A stretch of 45,557 nucleotides of DNA from Prosthecochloris sp. Lineage in GTDB: Bacteria > Bacteroidota > Chlorobiia > Chlorobiales > Chlorobiaceae. This document shows, piece by piece, positions 8,735 to 17,615 of this stretch. The notes below the pieces were generated by a model, which was given only the letters and a program-made list of their open reading frames with translations, was not told the origin of the DNA and searched no databases. Both the position numbers and the translations under genes were made by a program. The stretch is taken from NCBI GenBank assembly GCA_015482705.2, contig JADMLA020000046.1, positions 1 to 45,557 of the forward strand. The letters run 5' to 3'. Each line of letters begins with the position of its first letter. The stretch's first letter is position 1.

Positions 8735-9769
8735 ATGAGAGGAGGTATGAAAAAAAAGTCAAATGATTCGATAGATATGCACCGTTATGTCTACAAGCTT
8801 TTCACAGGCCGGATGCAAGCTCAGGCGCTGTTGACCGGACTTGAATTACGTGTTTTCGATCATCTTTCGTTTCCTCAGCCTGGTGAAGTGATTGCCGCAA
8901 CGTTGCGAAGTCATCCGTCAAATACAGCGGTATTGCTCGACAGTCTGACTTCGGTAGGGTTGCTGGAGAAGAAGAATGGACGGTACTGCAATACGCAGCG
9001 GGCAGACGAGTTGCTCAACAGTGAAAGCCCGAGTTATATCGGCAAGATACTGCTTTTGATGCATCGCATGTCAGCCGACGTGGTCTCCGATATGACCCGG
9101 CTTATTAAGGACGGGCCCTTTGTCGATCATTCCGGTTTCGGTAATGAAGAGATCTGGGTCGACTATGCTCGTACCGTTGGCAATTATCATAAGGGGGGCA
9201 TGATGCAGGGTATTGCGGGAATCGTTTCCGGTATCGAGGGATTTTCATCCTTTGACAACATGCTCGATCTCGGGGGCGGCCCCGGTTTATACTGTATCGG
9301 GATCGTCTCTGAAAGTGAGTCCATGAAAGGAGTTGTGTTCGATCGGCCGGGAGTACTTCGCGTGGCTGAGGAGTTCATAGCCGAATATGGTTTGCGTGAT
9401 AGAATTTCTGTTAAAAGCGGCGATTACCTGACCGATTCCATCGGTGAAGGATACGATCTGATCTGGGCGAGCTCAACTCTGAATTTCGCCCGTTCGGATC
9501 TGGATCGGCTGATGATGAAGATTCATGATGCTCTCGTGCCGGGCGGAGTATTCGTCAGTCTTGCCGAAGGGCTTACGGATGAAGGGACGAAGCCTGATTT
9601 CTATGTTCTGGAAAATTTGAGTTATGCGCTTACGGGTTTCAACCAGGTATTCCATAAGGGTGAAATTGCCGGTGCCATACACCGGGCAGGCTTTGCGTCG
9701 GTAGACAGCATGACTGTTGAGACGCCGATGATGCCGATGGAGATGGATATTGCAAGAAAGAAAACGTGA
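8735..9769 (+). CDS. Family-2 O-methyltransferase
   Basis: 344 residues from ATG 8735, or 340 from ATG 8747. AGGAGG lies at 8740-8745, one base before ATG 8747 and inside the longer frame, so neither start is ideal. The N-terminal dimerisation domain includes ALLTGLELRVFDHL and HPSNTAVLLDSLTSVGLLEKKNGRY. The SAM-binding domain has motif I MLDLGGGPGLYCIGI near residue 176, FDRPGV after strand 2, and DLIWASSTLNF at strand 4. It belongs to the same superfamily as 6432-7463 but is clearly diverged from it. It precedes cassette A (receptor, ABC, second methyltransferase), and I infer that it may act on the molecule that cassette moves. Substrate unknown. Confidence 0.85.
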   Translation: MRGGMKKKSNDSIDMHRYVYKLFTGRMQAQALLTGLELRVFDHLSFPQPGEVIAATLRSHPSNTAVLLDSLTSVGLLEKKNGRYCNTQRADELLNSESPSYIGKILLLMHRMSADVVSDMTRLIKDGPFVDHSGFGNEEIWVDYARTVGNYHKGGMMQGIAGIVSGIEGFSSFDNMLDLGGGPGLYCIGIVSESESMKGVVFDRPGVLRVAEEFIAEYGLRDRISVKSGDYLTDSIGEGYDLIWASSTLNFARSDLDRLMMKIHDALVPGGVFVSLAEGLTDEGTKPDFYVLENLSYALTGFNQVFHKGEIAGAIHRAGFASVDSMTVETPMMPMEMDIARKKT

Positions 9770-9886
9770 TAAGAGAGGGCCGGCGCGCTATCTGGTATGC
9801 GTGTTGTGACCCGGACACGCTCGTGAATATGAAGTTTCTCGTTAATCAAGCAGTAACCTAGAGCATAAGGAAGCCGCTATAAATTG

Positions 9887-10032
9887 TCGCGAGTGCCTCG
9901 AGCACGAGGCGAACGGTGTCCCGATTGAATCGGGATAAACTTCGAAACCGGAGTCCCGACAGGTCGGGATGAGGATTTTGAGCACTGATCAACGAAGTAA
10001 TCATGATGCGCAGCAAATTAATAGAGGTGCCC
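9887..10032. repeat. Intergenic repeat, copy A
   Basis: This stretch matches 36712-36835 along its length. Both contain ACGAGGCG(A/G)ACGG, then ATGAGGATTT, then CAACGAAGT, and end near AATTGAGGTG or AATAGAGGTG. Copy A additionally carries two short palindromes in its middle (9919-9935 and 9954-9969) that copy B lacks. It runs into the start of the following receptor ORF, so start codons inside it (10003, 10006) are suspect. Confidence 0.65.
9919..9969. repeat. Tandem REP-like palindromes
   Basis: Two hairpins are in tandem: TCCCGATT-g-AATCGGGA at 9919-9935 and TCCCGAC-ag-GTCGGGA at 9954-9969. Degenerate copies of the second occur near 25707-25722 and at 29283-29298. They lack T-tracts, so they are more like REP-type mobile palindromes than intrinsic terminators. 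Confidence 0.55.
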
Positions 10033-10050
10033 ATAAAAGAAGTATTAAAG

Positions 10051-12258
10051 ATGTTTGTAACTGTAGTAAAAAAAGGGCTTGCGTGTTGCCTGATCGCGCA
10101 GGTTGCGCTTACCGGGTTGGTTCGGGCGGAAAACGAAATGACGGACTCTGCAGCAGAGGCCGATTCTCTGACCAGTACGGTGGCTGAAACACCTGAAATT
10201 ATACCGCAGCACCTTATGAAAGGCATCGAGGTGGTCGGCGACAAGGTGGGGCGTGATATTCAGGATCTACCGACAAGTGCCGCGGTTGTCGATGAGAGCA
10301 GAATGAAGGACGAGCCTATAGCGACCATCGACGATGTGCTCAACAGGGTTGCCAACGTGAACAGCGAAGGAATGGCGGCTATGGGCGGTTTGTTCAGTAT
10401 TCGTGGTATCAATCAGGGCAGTATATTTGCATCATTCGATGCGACGAATCAGCTTGCTGCGGTGTATCTCAATCAGGTGGCGTTGGGCGGATTGATGAGC
10501 CAGTACATAAAGCCGTCTACCTGGGATGTCCGCTCTGTCGAGGTGCTCCGGGGACCGCAGTCCACCCTGCAGGGAAAGAATTCCCTGGCCGGTGCGGTCT
10601 TTTTCAACTACAACCGTCCCGATTTTACTTTTGACGGTGGATTCCGTGCCGAGTATGGTGAGCTCGATACCTGGAACCTCTCGCTCTATCAGAATGTCCC
10701 CATCGAAGAGGATGTGCTCGCGGCAAGGATCGCCCTCGAGACACGTAACAGCGATGGAGGCATCGTCAATCCGATAACCGGCGCGGACGACATCGCACCG
10801 ATTGATGAAAAAACAGCCCGCCTGCAACTGCTCTATCAGCCGTCGGGCAACGAGGATATTTCCTTCAACCTGACAGGCATCTATTTCGATTCGGAAACAA
10901 ACTCCCAGCCCAGGGCGACGGAATTCGGCATGTACGATCTTGAAGATAGATTGAATGAGGAGACCTGGCCAGGATATGTTCCACAGGAGTCATGGTTTAC
11001 CGCGCTTGAATCCGATTTCCGTCTCGACGATAACTGGAGGATTGCGGCCGTCACAGGCTATTCCGATCTCAACATCGCCGATTATACATATGATGGCGAT
11101 CAAATGGCGCTCGATCTGCTCTGGGTCAACGGCGATTTTGATGAAAGTCAATTCAGTCAGGATCTGCGGCTGCATTATGAGGGGGACAGGTTTCGGGGTC
11201 TCCTGGGCGGGTATTACTCGAAAGCAGATGTTCGAACAATCTATGGTGCCGACGGTTTGTTTACATCGATATTTGATCTTGGTGAGGAAGTGACCGTCGC
11301 GGCGCTCTATGCAAATGCCGACTACGACATTTTGGATAACCTCACGCTGAATGCAGGTTTGCGGTACAACACCGAAAACCGGAAAAACAACAGCAGTTTC
11401 TACTATTATGGCCCTCCGCCGTTCTCTACGGATCCGTTTGCCCCTTATGAGGAAAGGGAGGGTTCTGTGGACGTCGAAGCCGATTACGATCAGCTTCTTC
11501 CTTCGGCAAGTCTTACGTATAGTTTTACCGATGACGTCAGCGCGGGTTTGAAATACGCCAAGGGATACCGGTCGGGCGGCATTTCCGTGGCGTCGATTTT
11601 ACAGAATGTCGAGGAATACGAAGAAGAGATCGCCAACACCTATGAGCTGTTTTTCCGTTCCGTTCTTCTGAATGACCGGCTGACGCTCAACGGCAATATC
11701 TTTTTCATCGACTGGCAGGATATGCAGGTGCCCTATCTTCCGGCGGGCGGTTTCCCCGGTTTCGACGAACTGATCTCCAATGCCGGTAAGACCGAGATCA
11801 AGGGATTCGAAGTTGAAGCGAGAGCCACAGTGACCGATGCCCTCGAAACCTTTCTCGCCCTCGGTCATACCAGTTCCGAATTCAAGGAATTCGAGCTTTA
11901 CGGTGAAGACCTCGCCGGCAGGTCTCTGCCGAACTCTCCGGAGTGGACCGTTGCCGTCGGAGCGAACTACAATCACAGCAGCGGGTTTTTCGCCGGAGGC
12001 ACGTTCAGGTGGGTTGACGAGAGCTATAGCGTGCTCAATGACGAGGAAGTCACCAGGCTTTCCAAAAGACACGTTCTCGATGCGAAGGCCGGATACCGTA
12101 AAGATAACTGGTCCGTTTATGTCTGGGGCACCAATCTGCTCGACGATTTTTATGAACTGAATATGACGAATATAGCAGGTTACATCGGTATGCCCGGACG
12201 GGCTGGGAGCGTCAGTACGCCTCGCCGTCTGGGTATAGGCGTGGAAGCTGCCTGGTAA
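10051..12258 (+). CDS. TonB-dependent outer-membrane receptor (cassette A)
   Basis: 735 residues from ATG 10051. A longer frame starts at 10003, but its first 16 codons lie mostly in an intergenic repeat, and ATG 10051 gives a normal signal peptide (FVTVVKK, hydrophobic core, VRAEN). The plug domain shows GIEVVGDKVGRDIQDLPTSA, FSIRGINQGS and the conserved VEVLRGPQSTLQGKNSLAGA (near residue 163). The remainder is a 22-strand-type barrel with alternating aromatic strands, ending WGTNLLDDFYELN and a short C-terminal strand GIGVEAAW. It differs from the other three receptors here, which have the LRGPQGTLYGK form. It probably imports a chelate or cofactor. An ABC-2 pair follows 58 bases downstream. 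Confidence 0.93.
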   Translation: MFVTVVKKGLACCLIAQVALTGLVRAENEMTDSAAEADSLTSTVAETPEIIPQHLMKGIEVVGDKVGRDIQDLPTSAAVVDESRMKDEPIATIDDVLNRVANVNSEGMAAMGGLFSIRGINQGSIFASFDATNQLAAVYLNQVALGGLMSQYIKPSTWDVRSVEVLRGPQSTLQGKNSLAGAVFFNYNRPDFTFDGGFRAEYGELDTWNLSLYQNVPIEEDVLAARIALETRNSDGGIVNPITGADDIAPIDEKTARLQLLYQPSGNEDISFNLTGIYFDSETNSQPRATEFGMYDLEDRLNEETWPGYVPQESWFTALESDFRLDDNWRIAAVTGYSDLNIADYTYDGDQMALDLLWVNGDFDESQFSQDLRLHYEGDRFRGLLGGYYSKADVRTIYGADGLFTSIFDLGEEVTVAALYANADYDILDNLTLNAGLRYNTENRKNNSSFYYYGPPPFSTDPFAPYEEREGSVDVEADYDQLLPSASLTYSFTDDVSAGLKYAKGYRSGGISVASILQNVEEYEEEIANTYELFFRSVLLNDRLTLNGNIFFIDWQDMQVPYLPAGGFPGFDELISNAGKTEIKGFEVEARATVTDALETFLALGHTSSEFKEFELYGEDLAGRSLPNSPEWTVAVGANYNHSSGFFAGGTFRWVDESYSVLNDEEVTRLSKRHVLDAKAGYRKDNWSVYVWGTNLLDDFYELNMTNIAGYIGMPGRAGSVSTPRRLGIGVEAAW

Positions 12259-12316
12259 GATCCGCCTGTGTGCGGCGGGGAGAACGGTTTTTTTATGAAT
12301 TACAAACAGTGAAACG

Positions 12317-13222
12317 ATGAAACTGGAGATAAAAAATCTTTCGAAAACCTATCCGAACGGTGTCAAGGCGATGCAAAACGTAAGTCTCGTGATCGGTAAG
12401 GGTATGTTCGGTCTTCTTGGCGAAAACGGCGCGGGTAAGTCCACCTTGATGCGAACGATCGCAACCCTGCAGGACGCCGACGAAGGTTCGGTCGTGTTCG
12501 ACGGTATCGACGTCGCCCGCGATCCTGTGTCTTTGAGGAAAGTGCTGGGTTATCTGCCGCAGGAGTTCGGCGTCTATCCTTCCCTGACGGCCGAGGAGTT
12601 TCTGCTGCATCTTGCCGATCTGAAAGGCATCGCCAAGGCGTCTGAACGGAAAGCGCAGGTCGATGCGCTCTTGAAGAAAGTGAATCTGTGGGAGGACCGT
12701 AAAAAAAAGCTCGGTGGATATTCCGGGGGCATGAAACAGCGATTCGGCATAGCGCAGGCTCTTCTTGGCGAACCCCGCCTCATCATCGTCGACGAACCGA
12801 CAGCCGGTCTCGATCCGCGTGAGCGTAACCGTTTCTACAATTTGCTGTCGGAACTCGGTGAAAACACGGTCGTGATTCTTTCGACCCATATCGTCGAAGA
12901 CGTCAGCACGCTCTGCAGTGACATGGCGATCATGGGTAACGGCCGGGTGCTGCTCGAAGGCGCGCCGTCGGAAATGGAGCGTCATCTGAAAGACAGGTTG
13001 TGGATAAAAGAGATCGCCAAAAGAGATCTGGAGAAGTACGACAGGAAGTATACGGTTATCGCAAGTCATTTCCATCTCGGCAAGTTGCAGGTAACGGTCG
13101 ATGCGGAAGGGTGTCCCGGAGACGGATTCGAGTCGAAAGCGCCGTCGTTGGAGGACGTGTACTTCCAGATTCTTTCGCGCAACGAAAAGCCTCAAAAAGC
13201 CGCTATGGCCGCAACAGCGTAA
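12317..13222 (+). CDS. ABC-2 type transporter ATP-binding protein (cassette A)
   Basis: 301 residues. Walker A is GENGAGKST at residues 35-43, the Q-loop Gln is residue 82, the signature YSGGMKQ lies at 135-141, Walker B LIIVDEP begins at 155, and the D-loop and H-loop (STHIVED) are present, so it should hydrolyse ATP. The C-terminal ~80 residues form the regulatory tail seen in CcmA/NodI-type ABC-2 ATPases. The permease gene begins 15 bases after its stop. It is paralogous to 31574-32473, which shares the same exon-like landmarks (YPNGVKA/YSNGVRA, TAGLDPxERNRF). By family it drives export or extraction of a substrate at the inner membrane. Confidence 0.93.
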   Translation: MKLEIKNLSKTYPNGVKAMQNVSLVIGKGMFGLLGENGAGKSTLMRTIATLQDADEGSVVFDGIDVARDPVSLRKVLGYLPQEFGVYPSLTAEEFLLHLADLKGIAKASERKAQVDALLKKVNLWEDRKKKLGGYSGGMKQRFGIAQALLGEPRLIIVDEPTAGLDPRERNRFYNLLSELGENTVVILSTHIVEDVSTLCSDMAIMGNGRVLLEGAPSEMERHLKDRLWIKEIAKRDLEKYDRKYTVIASHFHLGKLQVTVDAEGCPGDGFESKAPSLEDVYFQILSRNEKPQKAAMAATA

Positions 13223-13236
13223 CAGGAGTAGCAGAC

Positions 13237-16200
13237 ATGGTAAGTAAAATATTTCCTTTCGAGCTTCGTACTCGCTTCGCGAGTCCGCTGACCTGGCTCA
13301 TTCTTCTGATGATGTGTTTTCAGGGTGTCTGGTACGCTCTTGCGGTGTACGATTTCTATGTGCACGATCAGGCCATGATCAACGGGGCCGGAATCTTCTA
13401 CGTCTGTCTGTCGGGTGGCGGAATGATTCTCATGATCATCATCGCCATGATAACCGGCATGTCGCTCTATCGTGATATCGAAGAGCGGACGGCGCTGTTT
13501 CTCTATACGTTTCCGATAGGTGAGAAACGATTTTTCCTGGGCAGGTTTTTCGCGGCTTACGCAATTAACCTCCTGCTGGTTGCCGCTTATGTTGTGGGCA
13601 TGATCATCATGCCGTATCTCGGTATCGGACCGGCCGACAAGTTCGGGCCGGTACCCTGGCTTCAGCTCTTGCACGGTTACGTGCTTTTCGGAGTGCTCAA
13701 TATTTTCCTGCTGACGGCGGTCAGTTTCTTCTGCATCGTCCGGTTCCGTAACATGGCGGCCTCCTACATCGGAATTTTCTTGCTCGTGCTGGTCTTTCTT
13801 GTCGCCGAGGCGGTAAGCGGCAACTCGCCCTACATCACCGCGATCATGATTTTCGATCCTTTCGGTTTTGTCTATACCAAGGAAATTGTCGACGGTATGT
13901 CGGTGGCAGAGAAGAACAGTGGTTTTCTTCTCATTGATGAGCGACTGCTTCTCAACCGTCTGCTGTGGCTGGGTATAGGACTTCTTGCGCTTACGTACAG
14001 CTATTTCCGGTTCAGCTTCCGCAACTTTATCCAGGCTGCATTCGGCTCGGCCCGGAAAACGCTGCAGGAGAATGTCGTTGCCTCGCATGACGCATCGTTT
14101 ACCCATGTTGCGGTGCCACATGTAAAAAGAGTCTTTTCCATCGGGGAGTATTTCCGGAAGCTGGGACGTTTCACGCTGGTCGAGTTTCTCAATGTCGTGC
14201 GTCCTGTGTCGTTCAAGGTTGTGCTCATGGTGATTGCCGTCATGTTTTTCCTTTACATGGTTCTATGGAATCCGGTCTATTATGTGGGTGCCCAGGTACC
14301 GTTGACGTCCGGTATGACTACGACCCGCATACATACCGGTTTTCTGATGATCATTCTGCTCATGATCTGGTCGGGCGAGCTTTTCTTCAAGGACAGGACA
14401 ACAGGATTGTGGCAGGTTGCCGACGCTCTGCCAATGCCCTCATGGGTAACGCTTCTTTCGAGATTTGTCGCCATGTGTGGTGTCGCCTTGATTATTTCGC
14501 TGACGATGTTTGCTTCCGGGGTCGGCGCACAGGTCGGTCAGGGCTTTTTCGCAATCGACTGGCAAGTCTACGTCAACGATCTTCTGGGATTCAGGTTCGG
14601 CTGGCTGACGTATGTGCTGTACATCGGGCTGGTATTTTTTGTCGCTGGATTGACGGGTAACCGCTTTCTGACACACGTCGTATGCGTCGGATACTTCATC
14701 TTCATCGCGATTTCATTCGATACCGGCATTATCGAACAGATTCGTTACGGTTATGCGCTGGTGCCGGGATTTGACGATTTTTCGGAGTTGAATCGTTACG
14801 GAATCTTTTTGAAGGCTTCTTTCTGGTATTTCCTTCTCTGGCTTTCACTTGCCATATCATTTCTTCTGGCAGGTATTCGTTTCTGGAACCGGGGTTCGGA
14901 GAAAGGAGTGCTCAAAAGGGTGTTTTCGCTTCATGGTGAGCTCGGCTGGGGCGGGGTCGTGATCTCTCTCACAAGTCTTGCAGTGTTCTTTTTTCTCCAG
15001 TCGTTTCTCATTGCCGAGGTCAATACGACACGTAACTATGTTCCCAGCGGCCAGGAGGATACTGAAGCTGCAGAATATGAAAAACGGTTCGGTGAGGTGC
15101 AATTCTTCGCTTCTCCCCGTATAACGGCCGTGGATCTCTGGCTTGACCTCTATCCTTACGAGCAGGCGGCGAAATACAGGGCCGAGCTTACGCTCGACAA
15201 CCCTTCTAACGAACCGGTCGAAAAGCTCTATGTCAATACCGATTATTTCACGAAAATCAGCTCGTTGAGGATGAACGGCAGGGAGCTCGAAAGGCTGGAA
15301 GCCGACAAGGTGCTCGGCATGGAGGTCTATGCTTTTCACGAGGTGATGGCGCCCGGTGACGTTCGTACGCTCGTTATCGATTCCGAAAGGTCCTACCCCG
15401 GATTAACCCAGGGAGAGCCGCGCCCGGATCTTGCTTACAACGGCCTGTTCATGGAGCGTCCTTTGCCGGTGATCGGGTACGATTCGGGCAAAGAGCTTCA
15501 GGAAAATAACGAGCGCAAGGCCAATGGGCTCGACATGCTCGATTCACGTATGGAATCCGTCGACGATCCGGTTTCGCTCATTGAACATTATCTGGCGACG
15601 GATGCTGATCGGGTGAACGGGACGATAACAGTCAGCACGCCGAAAAACCAAACGGCATTCGCTCCGGGTGCACTGGTGAAGCGATGGGAGGAGAACGGCC
15701 GCAACTATTTCCGTTACAAGCTTGAAAAACCCTCGCCGCTTCACTGGTACATCGGTTCGGCCGACTATGCCGAAGAGGCTCTGACGGTCGGTGATACGGA
15801 GGTCACGCTGCTCTACAAGGAGGGCCATGACTACAATCTCGATCTCTATCGCGAGGCTCTCGAAGAAGGAATGAGCTATCTGGAAAGCTATCTTGGCGCC
15901 TATCCTTATTCAGAGCTACGTGTAGCGGAGGTTCCGTTCTATCAGGATCCTTTTTACGCTTTTGCCAATACAATTGCCATCTCGGAGAAAGAGGGGTGGT
16001 ACGGAGACCGAAACAACGCCGATGTCGTCAGTTTCATCCGTACTTCCGTCGCGAGGGAACTATTCCGCCAGTGGGTGCTGGAAAACGGTCTCTTGGCAGA
16101 TGTTCAGGGGGCTGAAATGCTCTGGACAGCGCTCCCCGAAGCCCTGGCGCTCGGTTTTCTCGAACAGAGGGATGACGAGGAACACGTTGCTGTTATTCTC

Positions 16201-16488
16201 GATAAAAAGAGGCGCAAGTACGGTAAGGACAGGGGGGCGGAGCCGAACACGGAGCCGCCGCTTCTCTATGCCGATGGTATAGGCTATCTGGAAGAAAACA
16301 AAGGAGCTATCGCTCTTTATCACGTGTCGGAAACTATCGGGCACATGAGGATGCTCCACTTCGTTCGGGAGTGGTTTGCAATGCAGGAAGGCAAGCCGCT
16401 CGTATTCAAGGATTTTTACGAGTATCTGAAGAGCGAAGTTACACTCGACGAGAAAATGAAGATGATGTTTGAGACCGTTGAAAAATAA
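13237..16488 (+). CDS. ABC-2 permease fused to inactive M1-peptidase-like domain (cassette A)
   Basis: 1083 residues from ATG 13237, which follows AGGAG with good spacing; a longer frame back to 13000 overlaps the ATPase gene and is rejected. The N-terminal two thirds hold two ABC-2 permease halves of about six helices each. Examples are the segments starting WLILLMMCFQGVWYAL and VVLMVIAVMFFLYMVLW. After the last helix (VISLTSLAVFFFLQSFLI) comes a ~360-residue extracytoplasmic region with the order of an M1 aminopeptidase: a beta domain, then a helical catalytic-like domain. Where M1 enzymes have HExxH this protein has RELFR (residues 940-944), so both zinc-binding His are lost and it should not be a protease. 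The domain may instead bind substrate or receptor in the periplasm. Confidence 0.85.
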   Translation: MVSKIFPFELRTRFASPLTWLILLMMCFQGVWYALAVYDFYVHDQAMINGAGIFYVCLSGGGMILMIIIAMITGMSLYRDIEERTALFLYTFPIGEKRFFLGRFFAAYAINLLLVAAYVVGMIIMPYLGIGPADKFGPVPWLQLLHGYVLFGVLNIFLLTAVSFFCIVRFRNMAASYIGIFLLVLVFLVAEAVSGNSPYITAIMIFDPFGFVYTKEIVDGMSVAEKNSGFLLIDERLLLNRLLWLGIGLLALTYSYFRFSFRNFIQAAFGSARKTLQENVVASHDASFTHVAVPHVKRVFSIGEYFRKLGRFTLVEFLNVVRPVSFKVVLMVIAVMFFLYMVLWNPVYYVGAQVPLTSGMTTTRIHTGFLMIILLMIWSGELFFKDRTTGLWQVADALPMPSWVTLLSRFVAMCGVALIISLTMFASGVGAQVGQGFFAIDWQVYVNDLLGFRFGWLTYVLYIGLVFFVAGLTGNRFLTHVVCVGYFIFIAISFDTGIIEQIRYGYALVPGFDDFSELNRYGIFLKASFWYFLLWLSLAISFLLAGIRFWNRGSEKGVLKRVFSLHGELGWGGVVISLTSLAVFFFLQSFLIAEVNTTRNYVPSGQEDTEAAEYEKRFGEVQFFASPRITAVDLWLDLYPYEQAAKYRAELTLDNPSNEPVEKLYVNTDYFTKISSLRMNGRELERLEADKVLGMEVYAFHEVMAPGDVRTLVIDSERSYPGLTQGEPRPDLAYNGLFMERPLPVIGYDSGKELQENNERKANGLDMLDSRMESVDDPVSLIEHYLATDADRVNGTITVSTPKNQTAFAPGALVKRWEENGRNYFRYKLEKPSPLHWYIGSADYAEEALTVGDTEVTLLYKEGHDYNLDLYREALEEGMSYLESYLGAYPYSELRVAEVPFYQDPFYAFANTIAISEKEGWYGDRNNADVVSFIRTSVARELFRQWVLENGLLADVQGAEMLWTALPEALALGFLEQRDDEEHVAVILDKKRRKYGKDRGAEPNTEPPLLYADGIGYLEENKGAIALYHVSETIGHMRMLHFVREWFAMQEGKPLVFKDFYEYLKSEVTLDEKMKMMFETVEK

Positions 16489-16502
16489 GATGGAGTATAG
16501 CT

Positions 16503-17342
16503 ATGGAGACAAACGTACGGACAGGAAAAGAAAGCGTGAGTCTGAACGGGGTGCCCGAAACCCTGCTATGGCCGCTCTGGAACCGGGCTGCCGAACAGAA
16601 ACGGAAGGATCGTCTGATCGACGATCCCATGTCCGCCGATCTGGTCGAGCGTATCGACTATGATTTCGAGGGGAGCTTCGGCAAGCCCAATGCAGGTCAT
16701 GCGATTCGGGCTCGTGTTATCGATGATGCATTGAAGCTATGGCTCCAGAAGAAGCCTGCAGGAACGGTTGTTTCCCTTGGTGAAGGATTGGATACCCAGT
16801 TCTGGCGTGTCGATAACGGCAAGCTGTGCTGGATTTCCGTAGACCTTCCCGAGAGCATCGAGGTGCGCAAGCGGTTTCTGCCTGCGGAAGAGAGGATAGA
16901 GATGATAACCTGTTCGGCGCTCGATGATCTATGGATAAAAAAGATGCCACAAGGATCGGAAGTGTTCATCGTCATGGCGGGACTTCTGATGTACTTTGAA
17001 GAAGGTGAAGTCAGGGATCTGTTGTATCGCCTTGCCGAACACTTTGGGGAAAGTCAGATTATGTTCGACGTCATTCCTGTCTGGCTTTCCAGGAAAAGCC
17101 TCAAGGGGATGAAGGTGACCACAACATACACTGTTCCGCTCATGCCGTGGGCACTGAACTATGGAGACTATACATGGTTTAACGATATTCACCCTCATGT
17201 ACGGATCAAGCGGCAAATGACTTATGCCGATCCTTTTCCCGAGCGAATGCGTCCCTATTCCTATCTTCTGGCTTTTCAGTGGTTGACAAACAGGCTTGCT
17301 TCCGGAATAGTGCAGCTTGAGATCTCTTCTCAGAAGCCCTGA
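16503..17342 (+). CDS. PPM1/LCM/TcmP-type SAM-dependent methyltransferase (cassette A)
   Basis: 279 residues from ATG 16503, preceded by GGAG and only 14 bases after the permease stop, so it belongs to the same operon. It shows the leucine carboxyl methyltransferase/TcmP pattern: VPETLLWPLWNRAAEQ, DDPMSADLVERIDYDF, then the SAM site VVSLGEGLDTQFWRVDNG and SVDLPESIEVRKRF. The usual GCG of the SAM loop reads GEG. In bacteria this family methylates carboxyl or hydroxyl groups of small molecules, for example the polyketide methyltransferase TcmP. A paralogue of exactly the same length opens cassette B at 25803. Its place at the end of a receptor/ABC operon suggests that it modifies the transported ligand (inference). 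Confidence 0.87.
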   Translation: METNVRTGKESVSLNGVPETLLWPLWNRAAEQKRKDRLIDDPMSADLVERIDYDFEGSFGKPNAGHAIRARVIDDALKLWLQKKPAGTVVSLGEGLDTQFWRVDNGKLCWISVDLPESIEVRKRFLPAEERIEMITCSALDDLWIKKMPQGSEVFIVMAGLLMYFEEGEVRDLLYRLAEHFGESQIMFDVIPVWLSRKSLKGMKVTTTYTVPLMPWALNYGDYTWFNDIHPHVRIKRQMTYADPFPERMRPYSYLLAFQWLTNRLASGIVQLEISSQKP

Positions 17343-17410
17343 CCTTTAGTGACGTGTCATGGATCGATGGCAGGGGGTTTTTATGGGGAGGGTTTTTGCG
17401 GTAATAACGG

Positions 17411-17435
17411 CTAGAATAATGACGAAGTATTCTAG
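17411..17435. promoter_or_regulatory. Inverted repeat upstream of the adhesin gene
   Basis: CTAGAATA (17411-17418) and TATTCTAG (17428-17435) form a perfect 8-bp inverted repeat with a 9-base spacer. It lies between the end of cassette A and the adhesin start at 17616. It could be an operator or a weak hairpin; there is no T-tract. The rest of 17343-17615 is AT-rich, with likely promoter elements near 17510-17580 that I cannot pin down. Confidence 0.3.
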
Positions 17436-17615
17436 AGGTCGAATCACAGGAATCACAGTTTAATAACAATTGTTAGTGAATCCATGCGTGATGTTTCCAG
17501 GCAACTGATTATTATATAATTGTTTAACGCAGATTTTTTTTTTTCGGAAAAAACCTTAAAAATTCTATAATGAAATATTATGGTGGGTTTGTTTAACCAT
17601 TAATCTTTACACATC

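Noticed and set aside
12293..13195. A 300-codon open frame on the minus strand
   Set aside because: It lies exactly opposite the ABC-2 ATPase, which has all its ATPase motifs. The antisense translation is rich in Arg, His and Gln and has no recognisable domain.
13000..13236. 79-codon N-terminal extension of the cassette A permease
   Set aside because: It overlaps the ATPase coding region, is very basic, and ATG 13237 has a proper ribosome-binding site and leads straight into the membrane domain.
13192..14121. A 309-codon open frame on the minus strand
   Set aside because: It is antisense to the membrane part of the ABC-2 permease; its highly charged composition is the mirror of hydrophobic codons.
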